A stretch of 64,000 nt of DNA from Deltaproteobacteria bacterium (GCA_947477565.1 CANJUR010000003.1:62001-126000); one strand, 5' to 3'. Counted from the stretch's first letter, positions 40,227 through 49,845 are shown. The notes: generated by a model from the letters alone, not told the origin. Numbers and translations are program-made.

Positions 40227-41150
40227 TCAATAGACCATTCGGTTGCCCGGCGGCGGTGCGAATCCTCCGGGAAACGGCTCCGCCGACCGACGCAACTCCA
40301 CTTCATTCTCTTCCATCTCCAGGTCGGCACCGCGCTCGGCGAAGAGCGCCACTCCGATGACCCCGACGTTGCGCCCAGAGCCGCGCTCGTCCGCGTAAGA
40401 CCCATCGACCCCCCCGAAACGAAACGCGGCGACTGAGGTTGTGCTGCGACGGAAGCCCTCGACGACGATGCTCCCGTGCGGGCGCACCAGATATCCACGG
40501 TGATCAGTGCTGCCTGATTGTCCGTTGATGACGTCCAGGCCGTCTACGCTGAGCACGGCCTCGATGCGCGCCGGGGTGTGGTTTTCCAGCACGATCGAGT
40601 AGCGGTGTCCTGGCTCGCCGATGACGAAGGCCTCGCCGCCGCTCAAGAAGCCCGGGAGAACCTCGCCGGACTCTCCACGCAGAGAAATCCGGATGCCATC
40701 GCGGTGCACCGAGAGCCAACCGAAGCGCTCGCGGCGTGCCTGCATCTCCGACAGTCGGGCGTCGTTGTAGTGGAGCGTCGCGACCTCGAAAGGCCGGTCG
40801 GAGCCGCGCTCAAAAGCAGTGGTGCGCACTGAGGAGTAGCGATCCTCGCCCCAGTGGGTCGCGAGCCCGGGGCGCAGACCGGACGGGATCTCTACGGTCG
40901 GCGCTGGGGATTGATCGCGCGGGCTGTCGCCATCCGCAGACACGCGGTCGGACGAGACCGATGCCTCAACATGGGTAGGCGAGGAGCTTGGGCGAGCAAC
41001 GCCGCTGCCGTAGACCGGTGACGCAACGGATGCCGAACCGGGCGTATGGGCGGACCGATCACTGCCGCCCGGGAGGACGTAGGACGAGTGGACTCCGCAG
41101 CCCGCGACGACGGCTGCGATGATCGGAAATAGAACAAAGTAGCGCTTCAT
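40227..41150 (-). CDS. conserved hypothetical lipoprotein
   Basis: The ATG at 41150 gives MKRYFVLFPIIAAVVAGC, a signal with lipobox VAGC; the ribosome site reads aaagg. The C-terminal ~110 residues (VLSVDGLDVINGQSGSTDHR and RNVGVIGVALF) match a widely conserved but uncharacterised pattern: VDGLDV then a GY...GFR..VAAFRFG stretch. It is anchored outside the inner membrane. Function unknown. GTG 41159 is an alternative start. Confidence 0.68.
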   Translation of the reverse strand: MKRYFVLFPIIAAVVAGCGVHSSYVLPGGSDRSAHTPGSASVASPVYGSGVARPSSSPTHVEASVSSDRVSADGDSPRDQSPAPTVEIPSGLRPGLATHWGEDRYSSVRTTAFERGSDRPFEVATLHYNDARLSEMQARRERFGWLSVHRDGIRISLRGESGEVLPGFLSGGEAFVIGEPGHRYSIVLENHTPARIEAVLSVDGLDVINGQSGSTDHRGYLVRPHGSIVVEGFRRSTTSVAAFRFGGVDGSYADERGSGRNVGVIGVALFAERGADLEMEENEVELRRSAEPFPGGFAPPPGNRMVY

Positions 41151-41209
41151 GGGGTTCACCTTTCGCGGGGGTGAACGTGGGCGGGGTTGCGCGGCTTACA
41201 GGGGTCGGG

Positions 41210-41854
41210 TCACGTTCCGGGAGGGCAGGGGTTGTAGGCCGCGCGACCGCGGAGACGAATCTTACCCGTCTCGATAATCGCAGAGGCGCCGAGGTCGGGC
41301 GCACGGATGCCAAATACCGCGATGAACCACCCATCATTCCAGGGCGTGATGACCGCGTTTTCGAGGGTGCTGAGCCCCAGGGAGCGCGGGTTGACGGTGC
41401 GAAACTGCCCGCTCGCGGAGACCACCGAGAGGGTGCCACCGCGGTTGTCCGCGCGGGCTCCGCGGGTAGAGATCTCCGCCCGCGTGAGCGGCGCGTCGAA
41501 CTCCGGCTGTGACGGTCGCTCGCGAGGCGCGTCTGCGACCTCGATCACCCGAACGAACGACGTCAGCGGGTCGATGGAGTAGCAACGCGGTGCGCCGCGG
41601 GAGAGGCCGCAGAGCTCGAGCTGATTCCCCAGAATACGCGCCCGGGTGGTTTCGAAATCGGTGGGAAAACAGGCGTGCGCGTCGGCCTGATCTGCGACCA
41701 GAGGAGGCAGTTCTGGGCGGACGTGTGCGGCGCGCGGCGCGACGGACGAGGCGTCACCCGCAGACGATGGGTTGCGTGCGAGGCAGCCGCCCAGGAGAAG
41801 GAAAACGACGCCAGGGGGGAGTGATCGCGGGCTCACGGCCGGGTGGACTAGCAT
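41210..41854 (-). CDS. hypothetical lipoprotein
   Basis: The 214-residue protein has a signal ending in LLGGC (lipobox). No domain is recognised. It is upstream of the previous lipoprotein gene on the same strand and may be expressed with it. It is divergent from the M16 peptidase gene. Confidence 0.65.
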   Translation of the reverse strand: MLVHPAVSPRSLPPGVVFLLLGGCLARNPSSAGDASSVAPRAAHVRPELPPLVADQADAHACFPTDFETTRARILGNQLELCGLSRGAPRCYSIDPLTSFVRVIEVADAPRERPSQPEFDAPLTRAEISTRGARADNRGGTLSVVSASGQFRTVNPRSLGLSTLENAVITPWNDGWFIAVFGIRAPDLGASAIIETGKIRLRGRAAYNPCPPGT

Positions 41855-41918
41855 CGTTCGCGAGGGGCTGCGCGGACGTTGGCGTCACCGGGGCGCAGCC
41901 AGTACCTTCGCGCCCGAC

Positions 41919-43334
41919 ATGAACCGATCGGCACGTCGTCTGGGGCATTGGTTGTTCGCGGTGTCTTCCCTGCTCGCGTCGGGTGGCGCCTCGCAGCAGA
42001 GGCCCGCCCGAGAGCCAGCGGGGCCGTCTGCGCTGCAGATTCCCATCCAGCGCGAGCGACTCGAAAACGGCCTTCGGCTGGTGCTCTCGCCAGACCATTC
42101 GGTTCCGACGGTGGCTATCGCGCTCTATTATGATGTCGGTGCGCGGGTCGAACCGCAGGGGGAAACAGGCTTCGCACACCTCTTCGAGCACCTGATGTTT
42201 GAAGGGACCGAAGGCCTCCCCAAGGGCGAGTTTGACCGACTGCTCTCGCGCGTCGGCGCTGACTCCAACGCCACCACTTCGGAAGACCGCACCAACTACT
42301 TCGAGCAGCTTCCCGCGCACGCGCTCGAACTCGGCCTCTGGCTGGAAGCTGACCGTATGCGCGCCCTCGCGATCACCCCGGAGGCCTTCGAAAACCAGCG
42401 TCTCACGGTGATGGAAGAGCGTCGGCAGTCTTACGAAAACCGCCCGTATATGCGCTCGTTTCTGCGGCGCGACGAGGTCTTCTACGACGGATACTTCCCG
42501 TACTCCCACAGCACCATCGGTGACGTTCGCGACCTGGAAATGCCTGGCATCGCACCGACCGATCAGATCGCGCGCGTGCGTGCCTTCCACACCCGCTTCT
42601 ACGCACCGGACAATGCCGTCCTCGCCATCGCCGGGGACTTCGAACCCGCCGAAGCGCTCGCGATGGTGCGGCGGTACTTCGGGGACATCCAGACCCGGCG
42701 CGGCCAGCCCTGGGAAGACCCGGGCTATCAGCCGCCCGTGGGCGAACGCACGGAGTCGATGGTCGATCCGCACGCCGAGGCGCCGGGCTTTCATATCGCG
42801 TGGCACATCCCGCCGCGGCGCACCCCTGATCACTACCCCCTCGAGGTGCTCGCGACGGTCCTTGGTGGAGGGCAATCGTCGCGGTTTTATCGAACCCTGG
42901 TGCACGATCGCGAACTGCTCTCGGAGGTTTCCGTAGACACGGAAGATCGTCGCGGCCCCGACCTCCTGGCCGTATGGGCGATCTGCTCGCAGGGACACAC
43001 CCCAGTGGAGGTTCGGCAGGCGCTCGACGCGATCGTGACGGACGTCGTCGCCCGTGGAATCACCGCCCGGGAACTCGAAAAGGCGAAGAACAACATCCGC
43101 GCTGCGTTCGTTTTCGGGCTGCAGCGACCGCTCGAAAGAGCAGAATTCCTGGGAATGTCGGAGCTCTACGACAACGACCCCTCGGTGGTGAACACCGAAC
43201 TGGCCCGCTACGAGGCAGTGACCCTCGCGGACGTCCGTCGGGTCGCGGCGCAGTACCTCCTCCCGACGAACCGCATCGTGCTCGAAGTGACGCCGCCTAG
43301 CGCGAGCGACCGAAATCAGGGAGCGAGCGAATAA
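41919..43334 (+). CDS. M16-family zinc metallopeptidase (insulinase-like)
   Basis: From ATG 41919 (signal MNRSARRLGHWLFAVSSLLA) the protein has 471 residues. The inverted zinc motif HLFEHLMFEG (HxxEH) is present, with the downstream ligand Glu in LTVMEERRQS. The C-terminal M16 half follows. It degrades peptides in the periplasm or outside. The 3' end overlaps the pseudokinase gene by 38 bp in convergent orientation. The track's longer start reads through the divergent promoter region. Confidence 0.9.
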   Translation: MNRSARRLGHWLFAVSSLLASGGASQQRPAREPAGPSALQIPIQRERLENGLRLVLSPDHSVPTVAIALYYDVGARVEPQGETGFAHLFEHLMFEGTEGLPKGEFDRLLSRVGADSNATTSEDRTNYFEQLPAHALELGLWLEADRMRALAITPEAFENQRLTVMEERRQSYENRPYMRSFLRRDEVFYDGYFPYSHSTIGDVRDLEMPGIAPTDQIARVRAFHTRFYAPDNAVLAIAGDFEPAEALAMVRRYFGDIQTRRGQPWEDPGYQPPVGERTESMVDPHAEAPGFHIAWHIPPRRTPDHYPLEVLATVLGGGQSSRFYRTLVHDRELLSEVSVDTEDRRGPDLLAVWAICSQGHTPVEVRQALDAIVTDVVARGITARELEKAKNNIRAAFVFGLQRPLERAEFLGMSELYDNDPSVVNTELARYEAVTLADVRRVAAQYLLPTNRIVLEVTPPSASDRNQGASE

Positions 43335-45261
43335 TCTGGGTCCGCTCGGCGGGGCGAACCGGCACGGGACGAACGACCCGAATCACCGTTGGCACCGGCG
43401 CGGGCGTCCGGCTGATCGGCTCCGGGAGATTGGCGACGGGTGCCGGACACGCCGCGCATGGCGCACACACGGGTGACGGACCCTGAATGAACTGCGGCGC
43501 CGGGGACGGCCGGGCAGCGAGCGCGTACGCGATGGCGTGCGCGATGCCGACGATGAGCAGCGCGTGGGCCATGAAGAGCCCTCCAAGCGCGATGGGCGAG
43601 CGCGTCCATGGGGTCGCAGCCGCGGCGAGGGTGTGAATCACCGCCGTCGGCTCGTCGACAAACAGCAGCGATTCGCGGGCGCTCGGGTGACGTTCGAACG
43701 TGGGCGGGTCCTCCGGTGGGCCGTAGGCAGGCGAAGGCGGCGGAGGCACCTCGACCAGAGGCGGCGGAGAGTTTACCACCATCGGTAAAACGGTCACCGC
43801 GCGAAGGACGGCAGGTTCGACCTCGGCAACGCTCGCGGCCTCGGTCTCGGCAGCGCGGGAGGACGGAGCCACCATGGGGAGCAACGGCGTCGGCTCGTCG
43901 GGCGGCTCAGGCAGCGGGCTCGATGCCTTCTCCGGCGGCGGTGCAACGACGAGCGGAACCGTCGGCGTGACGACCGCCAACGGGGTCTTCTCGTCGGACC
44001 GATCGGGAATCAGAGCCACGAGATCCGTCGGACCGATGACCTCGGGCGAAGGCGGCGCCTGGACGGGAGGATTCACCTCGGAGGGCGTCGGGGCTTCGGC
44101 CGCAACGGCGGCGTGCATTTCCTCCGGGAGCGGCTCGGTGTCGCGAGGCGGCGGCTCCGACTCCTGGACCCGCACGGGGCTTGTTGCGGGCGGCAGCGGA
44201 GCGCGGGGCGGACGGGCCATGGGCGGACGGGACAGGCCATGGACGGGTTCAGTCGCGCTCTTCGCATCGCTCGCGAGAACCTTTCCTACCAACCCTCGCG
44301 GAACGATGGCCTGCGCGACCGCGCCAGCGTTGAGCAGCGTGTTGTTGCGCAGGCTTTGGGACATCACCGGAACCTGCGAGGTGGGTCGATCGTCGAAGAC
44401 GTTGCTCGCCAACGCGCCAGCCATATCGAGTGGATCGATGGCAGCGCGCAACGCTTTGGCGAAGTGTCCGGCAGTGGAGTGCCGGGCATCCGGCGAGAGC
44501 GACCAGGCCCGTTCGAATACGGCATCCAGCGCCGCCGGGAGAACAGGCAGGAGGACGCTGATCCGGTCGCGGACTCCAACCCTCATCGAGTCGAGCGCCA
44601 ACTCCGGAACGTGTGGCCAGGCGGCGCGGCCGGTGAGCAACTCGTACGCGACGGTGGCGAGGCTGAAGACGTCCGCCCGAGGGCCGAGGGACAGCACTCC
44701 CGCGAGTTCTTCCGGCGAACGATACCCTGGACGGACGCCCTCGAACTGCGGACGATCACCGTAGAAGAGGCCCAGCAGGCGCACCTCGTGGGTGTCCCGC
44801 AACACCATGAGGTGCTCCGGGCAGAGCGTGCGGTGAACGACCGAAGGAGTGCGCGCGTGGAGTGCGTCGAGCGCCGCCGACACTTCATTGACGACGTGCA
44901 CGACTGCGAGCGGATCGAGTCCTTTGGGGGTGGCTTCGAGCGCCTCGCGCATCGAGGTGCCCTCGAGAAGTTCAGTGACCTCGAAGGGTCTACCGTCGTC
45001 GAGTTGGCCGACCGCGAGCGTGCGAGGAAGCGATGGATGGACGATCGCCGCGCGGGCCGTCGCGCCTTGAGAAAACCACTCTCCGAGGCCATCGACGAGC
45101 CCGGCATCGAGCACGTGCACTGCGACGATGCCGCCGTCGCCAGAGCGCGCGGCGTAGATCAGTCGGGTGCGGCCCTGCACCACGACGTGCTCGACGGTGT
45201 AGCCCCCCGGAAGCTCTGCGCCTGAAGACAAATCGCCCGGGTCGTTGGGATCAGCCAGCAC
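43297..45261 (-). CDS. membrane-anchored pseudokinase
   Basis: The 654-residue protein has a protein-kinase fold (about 20-285) but lacks the catalytic residues: the Gly loop is VVQGRTRLIY, the VAIK lysine position reads VAVHV (His), HRDLKPEN reads HRTLCPEH (Asp to Thr, Lys to Cys, Asn to His), and no DFG is seen (RLLGLFYGD). The SPEE and DVFSLATVAYELLTG regions keep the fold. A long Pro/Glu-rich linker, a membrane helix (ALGGLFMAHALLIVGIAHAI) and a Cys/Pro-rich outer tail (CAPCAACPAP) follow. It probably binds rather than phosphorylates. Confidence 0.88.
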   Translation of the reverse strand: MLADPNDPGDLSSGAELPGGYTVEHVVVQGRTRLIYAARSGDGGIVAVHVLDAGLVDGLGEWFSQGATARAAIVHPSLPRTLAVGQLDDGRPFEVTELLEGTSMREALEATPKGLDPLAVVHVVNEVSAALDALHARTPSVVHRTLCPEHLMVLRDTHEVRLLGLFYGDRPQFEGVRPGYRSPEELAGVLSLGPRADVFSLATVAYELLTGRAAWPHVPELALDSMRVGVRDRISVLLPVLPAALDAVFERAWSLSPDARHSTAGHFAKALRAAIDPLDMAGALASNVFDDRPTSQVPVMSQSLRNNTLLNAGAVAQAIVPRGLVGKVLASDAKSATEPVHGLSRPPMARPPRAPLPPATSPVRVQESEPPPRDTEPLPEEMHAAVAAEAPTPSEVNPPVQAPPSPEVIGPTDLVALIPDRSDEKTPLAVVTPTVPLVVAPPPEKASSPLPEPPDEPTPLLPMVAPSSRAAETEAASVAEVEPAVLRAVTVLPMVVNSPPPLVEVPPPPSPAYGPPEDPPTFERHPSARESLLFVDEPTAVIHTLAAAATPWTRSPIALGGLFMAHALLIVGIAHAIAYALAARPSPAPQFIQGPSPVCAPCAACPAPVANLPEPISRTPAPVPTVIRVVRPVPVRPAERTQIIRSLPDFGRSR

Positions 45262-45312
45262 GGGGGCACGCTACGCAAGCAGCGGGCGGGACGCCAGCGG
45301 AAGCGCGGAGGG

Positions 45313-45903
45313 TCAGGCCTTCGGGTCTTCGCGGCAGAGCGCGAAGTATTGCTCCATCGCCTTACCGCCCTTGTAAGCGGCGCCGATGGTGACGTGTTCG
45401 GAGACCTTGCGAAGCACGTCGGTCATGCCCGCCCAGACGAAGATACCGGCGCGCGCAGTCGGACCCATGATGGTCGGCCACCCGGCGGGCTTGCGAGGCG
45501 GAACCTTCGCGTAATCGACCAAAATCTCGCCCTTGTCGGTGAGGGTTGCGAGGAAATACCCGGGGCCGGTCACGGCCATCTGGAGGCCGCCGTTGTGGTT
45601 GTAGCCCCACAGCTGGTCGGGCGAATCGTCGCCGTCGGGCCGACAAAACCGCTTCTGGAAATGGCTGAAAACGGGAAGGGAGTTCTTCCCATGGTGGATC
45701 ACCTCGACGAGAGCCTCGCCGGTCGGAACCATCGCATCGAGGGTGAGCGCCTCAGCCCCCGCGCAGGCTTCGTAGAGGAGCTTCATCTGCGCGGGCGACA
45801 GCGAGCGCACGGCGTTGATCCGGGCCCACGGGCCGCAGGTGTCGAGCATGGCGCGCAGTCGATCGAGGTCTAGCTTCGGCTCGAAGAATGTCTGGATGAA
45901 CAT
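45313..45903 (-). CDS. conserved hypothetical protein
   Basis: The 196-residue protein (MFIQTFFEPKLDLDRLRAML) has no signal, membrane helix or motif I recognise. Segments such as LWGYNHNGGLQMAVTGPGYF look like an enzyme or binding fold. It follows the pseudokinase on its 5' side by 52 bp and could share that transcript. Confidence 0.65.
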   Translation of the reverse strand: MFIQTFFEPKLDLDRLRAMLDTCGPWARINAVRSLSPAQMKLLYEACAGAEALTLDAMVPTGEALVEVIHHGKNSLPVFSHFQKRFCRPDGDDSPDQLWGYNHNGGLQMAVTGPGYFLATLTDKGEILVDYAKVPPRKPAGWPTIMGPTARAGIFVWAGMTDVLRKVSEHVTIGAAYKGGKAMEQYFALCREDPKA

Positions 45904-45988
45904 AGCGCCCGCGGATGTAGGCCAGCATCGGTCTCCGGGTAAAGATCCGTGCGGGCGCTCCCTCCACGGGCGCAGGGCAGGACGAGAG

Positions 45989-47206
45989 TTACCGGGCGGT
46001 TCCCTGGACGGAGATCGAAGCGCTGAACTCCACCGTCACCTGCGCCGAGGCGCTAAAGCGACTGGTGATGTCCGCGGCCACGAGGGCCGCCCGCGTCACG
46101 CAGGCGACCGCCGTGAGCCCGACGTTGCTGGCCGCGCTCCCGACGCCATTCAGGCTCGCCACGAAGCTCGGCGCGCTCTGCCGCACGACACGATCGACGC
46201 GACTCGCATTGAGCACGATGCGGGGGTAGTTGCGCTGTAGCGAGGCGATCAAGACGCTGAGTCGCTGCAACGCCGCCGGCGCCACGGTCGCCCGACTCCC
46301 GATGGTGATCTGCGGGCTGGTGCATGTCGCCCGCGCGTTCGCTTGCGCCTCGCAGGCCGCCGAGCACTGCGCGTCGGCTTGCAGATCGTAAGTGCCATCG
46401 CATCGCACGCTGCTCTGTACCGAACACATCCCGCGGCATTGCCCGCGGCACGATCCCTGGCAGCCCGCCGAACAGCTTCCCGCGCAAGAGCCCGTGCAGG
46501 TCGCCGAGCAGCTACCGTTGCACGTTCCGGTGCACGTCCCGACGCAGCGGCCGGTGGCGTCCATCGCGCTGCAGCCCGCGCTGCACTGGCCGACGCAGGT
46601 GCCCATGCACGTGCCCGTGCACATCCCGCTGCACACGCCGGTACAGCCAGCCTCGCAGGTGCCCGTGCACGACCCGCTGCAGCTTCCGGTGCACTGCGCG
46701 ATGAGGTCTCCCGTGCAGCGAGGCACCTCCACCGTCGCCTGCGCGGTGCAGCTGGCGGCGCACTGAGCCGCGAAGCTCACGTCGATCTCACACACCGGCG
46801 GGACAATGGTGACGTCGAGCGTTGCACCGCGCGGAAGCGCCGCTTCGATGATGGTGCGAACCTCCTGCGAGACCCGGCGGCAGGTGTAGGCGACGGGGAG
46901 TTCACCCGCAGTGGAGGCGCGGTACTCCGACGCGGCGACGCCGAGGTCGGTGCCGATGGCGGCGCAGGTCGTGGTGAGACCGTCCGCGATCTCGAGGGTC
47001 GCCGCGTTGAGGTCGAGCGTGGCCTGCAAAAATGCGTCGATCTTCCGAGCATCGGCGGAGGTGCCGAAGGTGGTGAACGTGCGTCCCTCGACGTTGAACG
47101 TCGTCGTCGAGCAGGACGGGTCGCGGAGGTCGTTGGGGCTGACGGTTCCGCAGTCGGTCAGGGCCAGACCGAGCGTCGCGAACACCGGAAGGACGAGTCG
47201 TTTCAT
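45989..47206 (-). CDS. secreted protein with a (Cys-X3)n repeat
   Basis: From ATG 47206 (MKRLVLPVFATLGLALTDC) the protein has 405 residues with a signal; LTDC is a poor lipobox. In the middle, 15-20 tetrad units of the type CxGx run in a row (e.g. CTGSCSGSCTGTC, CSGMCTGTCMGTC), giving evenly spaced Cys every four residues. Ala/Ser-rich helical regions flank it. No homologue is recognised by eye. Even spacing of this kind could chelate metal or make a disulfide ladder. The track start (47395) overlaps the E1 beta end and is unlikely. Confidence 0.75.
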   Translation of the reverse strand: MKRLVLPVFATLGLALTDCGTVSPNDLRDPSCSTTTFNVEGRTFTTFGTSADARKIDAFLQATLDLNAATLEIADGLTTTCAAIGTDLGVAASEYRASTAGELPVAYTCRRVSQEVRTIIEAALPRGATLDVTIVPPVCEIDVSFAAQCAASCTAQATVEVPRCTGDLIAQCTGSCSGSCTGTCEAGCTGVCSGMCTGTCMGTCVGQCSAGCSAMDATGRCVGTCTGTCNGSCSATCTGSCAGSCSAGCQGSCRGQCRGMCSVQSSVRCDGTYDLQADAQCSAACEAQANARATCTSPQITIGSRATVAPAALQRLSVLIASLQRNYPRIVLNASRVDRVVRQSAPSFVASLNGVGSAASNVGLTAVACVTRAALVAADITSRFSASAQVTVEFSASISVQGTAR

Positions 47207-47253
47207 GATCGCGAGGGTAGATCCGCGACTGGTCGGCGTGGAAGGGGTGACCG

Positions 47254-48228
47254 TCAGTACCGAGCGAGCTTGCGCAGCGCGGCGGTGATTCGCTCGCGCC
47301 CAGGCAGGAGGCTCTGCTCGAGCTTCTTGTTGTAGGGCGAGGGGCGGTCGGCGTAGGCAACCCGGCGCACCGGCCCGTCGAGCCATTCGAAACACTGATC
47401 GGCGATGCGTGCGGCTAGCTCGGCGCCGAAGCCCGCGGTGACGGTGGCCTCGTGCACGATCAGCACCTTGGACGTCTTACGAACCGAGGTAAAGATGGTG
47501 TCCTCGTCGAGGGGCGTGAGGGTGCGCAGGTCGATCACCTCGACGGATACGCCCTCCCTGGCGAGTTCTGCAGCGGCGGCGAGCGACTCGTGCAGCGTCC
47601 ACGACCACGAGAGAATGGTCACGTCGGTGCCCTCTCGCACGATGTTGGCGCGGCCGAGCGGGGTGAGGAGGTCACCGGCGGGCAGTTCTTCCTTCTCGCG
47701 CCGATAGAGAAACCGATGCTCGAGGAAGATGACCGGGTTGGGGTCACGGATGGCGGCCTTGAGCATCCCGAGGGCGTCGCGCGGGGTAGACGGCGCGACC
47801 ACGCAGAGCCCCGGCGTGTGGGCGAACCACGCCTCCGGAGACTGCGAGTGGAAGGGCCCCGCACCGGAGCCGCCGCCGAACGGAAGGCGGATGACCATCG
47901 GTACCGGCGTCTCCCAGCGGTAGTAGGTCTTGGCGACGTTGTTGACGATCTGGTTGAAGCCGCAGGACACGAAGTCCGCGAACTGCATTTCGAGCACCGG
48001 GCGCTTGCCCACGAGGGCTGCGCCGAGGGCCGCACCGACGGCCCCGGACTCCATCAACGGCGTGTTGATCACCCTCAGTCGGCCGTGCTTTTCGAAGAGC
48101 CCCCTTGAAGCGCGAAACGGGCCGCCGAAGGCCGCGATGTCCTGCCCCATCAGGAAAACGCTCGCGTCGCGGTCCATCTCTTCGCCGAGGGCCCGGCGAA
48201 TCGCATCGATGTAGGTCGTCTCAGCCAC
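47254..48228 (-). CDS. 2-oxoacid dehydrogenase E1 component, beta subunit
   Basis: The 324-residue TPP enzyme subunit has MESGAVGAALGAALVG, FADFVSCGFNQIVNNVAK and PFGGGSGAGPFHSQSPEAWF, typical of PdhB/AcoB/BkdB. It pairs with the alpha subunit encoded directly upstream (8-bp overlap). Substrate (pyruvate, acetoin or branched-chain 2-oxoacid) cannot be decided. The E2 and E3 genes are not in the window. Confidence 0.9.
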   Translation of the reverse strand: MAETTYIDAIRRALGEEMDRDASVFLMGQDIAAFGGPFRASRGLFEKHGRLRVINTPLMESGAVGAALGAALVGKRPVLEMQFADFVSCGFNQIVNNVAKTYYRWETPVPMVIRLPFGGGSGAGPFHSQSPEAWFAHTPGLCVVAPSTPRDALGMLKAAIRDPNPVIFLEHRFLYRREKEELPAGDLLTPLGRANIVREGTDVTILSWSWTLHESLAAAAELAREGVSVEVIDLRTLTPLDEDTIFTSVRKTSKVLIVHEATVTAGFGAELAARIADQCFEWLDGPVRRVAYADRPSPYNKKLEQSLLPGRERITAALRKLARY

Positions 48229-49378
48229 CGGTCACCTCCGTAGACTGGCGCGCAAACGCCGTCGCCACTTCACCCGGCGCGAACACCGGCCGCGTCGCTT
48301 CGGCAAGCGACGGCTCTTCGGTCAACAGCGCCCGTTCGACGGCGTCTTCGATGATGTCCCGGGCGGTGGCCGTGACGCGCTCGACCCGCTGCTGGTCTGC
48401 GTGACCACGGGCCAAGAGCGACGCCTCGAAGCGCACCAGCGGATCCTGCTTCAGGTACTCCTCGCGCTCCGCTGCTGGGATCATTTCGTAGCTCCCGTCG
48501 CCCTCCGCGTGACCGCGCATTCGCGGGAGCATGCACTCCAGCAACGTGGCCCCATAGCCTGTCCGGGCGCGCTCGATCGCCCGGTTCATCGCGGCATGTA
48601 CGGCGTCGAAGTCCAGGCCATCGACGGTCTCGCCCGCGATGCCGTAGCCCGGCGCGCGGTCGCTCAGCTTCTCGCACGCATACTGCTCTGAGAGCGGCGT
48701 GCTGAACGCGTAGCGATTGTTCTCCACCACCAGGATTAGCGGGAGTTTCATCACGCCCGCCAGGTTGAGCGCCTCGTGAAAATCCCCCTGCGAGGTCGCT
48801 CCCTCACCGATGAACCCGAGCACGGCGCGGTCGGTGCCGTCTTGTACATTGGCCAGCGCGAGGCCGGCAGCCACGGGGATCATCGCCCCGAGGTGCGAGA
48901 TCATCCCGACGTGCCGGATACCCCACTCGGGCTTGATGAGGCCGTAGTGAAACGAACGATCGACACCCCGGGTAAACCCACCGCGCCGCCCGAACACCTG
49001 GTTCGCGAGCGTGTCGAGCAGCGCCTGCGGGGGCGGGCGGAGAACGTCCCACGCGGTCTGATCGCCGTCCTCGAAGAGAGCGGGCGCGAGGCGGGTCGGG
49101 TCGAGGTAGGTGGTGAGCACCGCGCCGAGATCACGGTGCACGGTGGAGAGCGAGTCGTTGGCGCCGAGGGCGAGGGCGGTTCCGACGGTGGTGCACTCGT
49201 TACCGACGGCGCTGTACCAGCGGCCGATGCGGCCGACGCGGGCCATCGCCTCGAAGCGCGAGTCCCAGGCGCGGGAGAGGCGCATGAAAAAGTGCGCCCG
49301 ACGCAAGACCCGTGGGTCAGTGTCCGCGAGGACGGCAGTGGGCGGGGGAGGGGGTTTCGAGTGCGTCGAGACGACCAT
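48221..49378 (-). CDS. 2-oxoacid dehydrogenase E1 component, alpha subunit
   Basis: The 385-residue protein has the TPP-binding motif GEGATSQGDFHEAL ending in VVENN, and MRGHAEGDG (the conserved phosphorylation-loop region of PdhA). It is the first gene of a two-gene E1 unit. The N-terminus is Pro-rich. Confidence 0.9.
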   Translation of the reverse strand: MVVSTHSKPPPPPTAVLADTDPRVLRRAHFFMRLSRAWDSRFEAMARVGRIGRWYSAVGNECTTVGTALALGANDSLSTVHRDLGAVLTTYLDPTRLAPALFEDGDQTAWDVLRPPPQALLDTLANQVFGRRGGFTRGVDRSFHYGLIKPEWGIRHVGMISHLGAMIPVAAGLALANVQDGTDRAVLGFIGEGATSQGDFHEALNLAGVMKLPLILVVENNRYAFSTPLSEQYACEKLSDRAPGYGIAGETVDGLDFDAVHAAMNRAIERARTGYGATLLECMLPRMRGHAEGDGSYEMIPAAEREEYLKQDPLVRFEASLLARGHADQQRVERVTATARDIIEDAVERALLTEEPSLAEATRPVFAPGEVATAFARQSTEVTGG

Positions 49379-49417
49379 GGCGCGGGGTGTACCGTCGCCG
49401 ACGCGGCTTGCGCAAGA

Positions 49418-49765
49418 TCAACGCGGGCGGCGTAGCTGACCGGAGATGCGGAGCAACGCGGTTCGGGCCACCTCGTCGTCAAAGAGGACGCTCAACTCGC
49501 GGGTGAGGTGATCAAGTGCGTCGATGACCCCGTCGCTTCGCCCGGTGACGGTCTCCGCCTGGGCAGCTTCGCGCAATGCCGCAATGGCGTGCTCGAGGTG
49601 CGTCATCGGGGAGTTCGGAGAAGGGAAATCGATGATGTCCGGCCGGCGCGCCGTCGCCGGATCGCGAAGCAGTGTCAGACGAACCGGCTTGCGCCGTCGA
49701 GCCGCACCACCGCCCTCCAGCACCTGAAACCGTGAACGCATCAGAGAGGGAGCGTCGCCATCCAT
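49418..49765 (-). CDS. small hypothetical protein
   Basis: The 115-residue protein (ATG 49765, MDGDAPSLMRSRFQVLEGG) has a helical C-terminal half (THLEHAIAALREAAQAETVT, then DALDHLTREL). No domain is recognised. It is transcribed divergently from the XRE-type regulator and shares with it the palindrome at 49802. Confidence 0.55.
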   Translation of the reverse strand: MDGDAPSLMRSRFQVLEGGGAARRRKPVRLTLLRDPATARRPDIIDFPSPNSPMTHLEHAIAALREAAQAETVTGRSDGVIDALDHLTRELSVLFDDEVARTALLRISGQLRRPR

Positions 49766-49801
49766 ACCCCGATGTATTGCGCAAGATATCAACAGCAGTC
49801 A

Positions 49802-49814
49802 AGCAATGATTGCT
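49802..49814. promoter_or_regulatory. AGCAAT-G-ATTGCT palindrome (operator candidate, site 1)
   Basis: A perfect 6-bp inverted repeat with one central base lies in the divergent promoter region of the XRE gene. Nearly the same sequence recurs at 50705. Confidence 0.6.
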
Positions 49815-49845
49815 AAACGCTGGAGTTCCTGATAGATCCGTAGGG

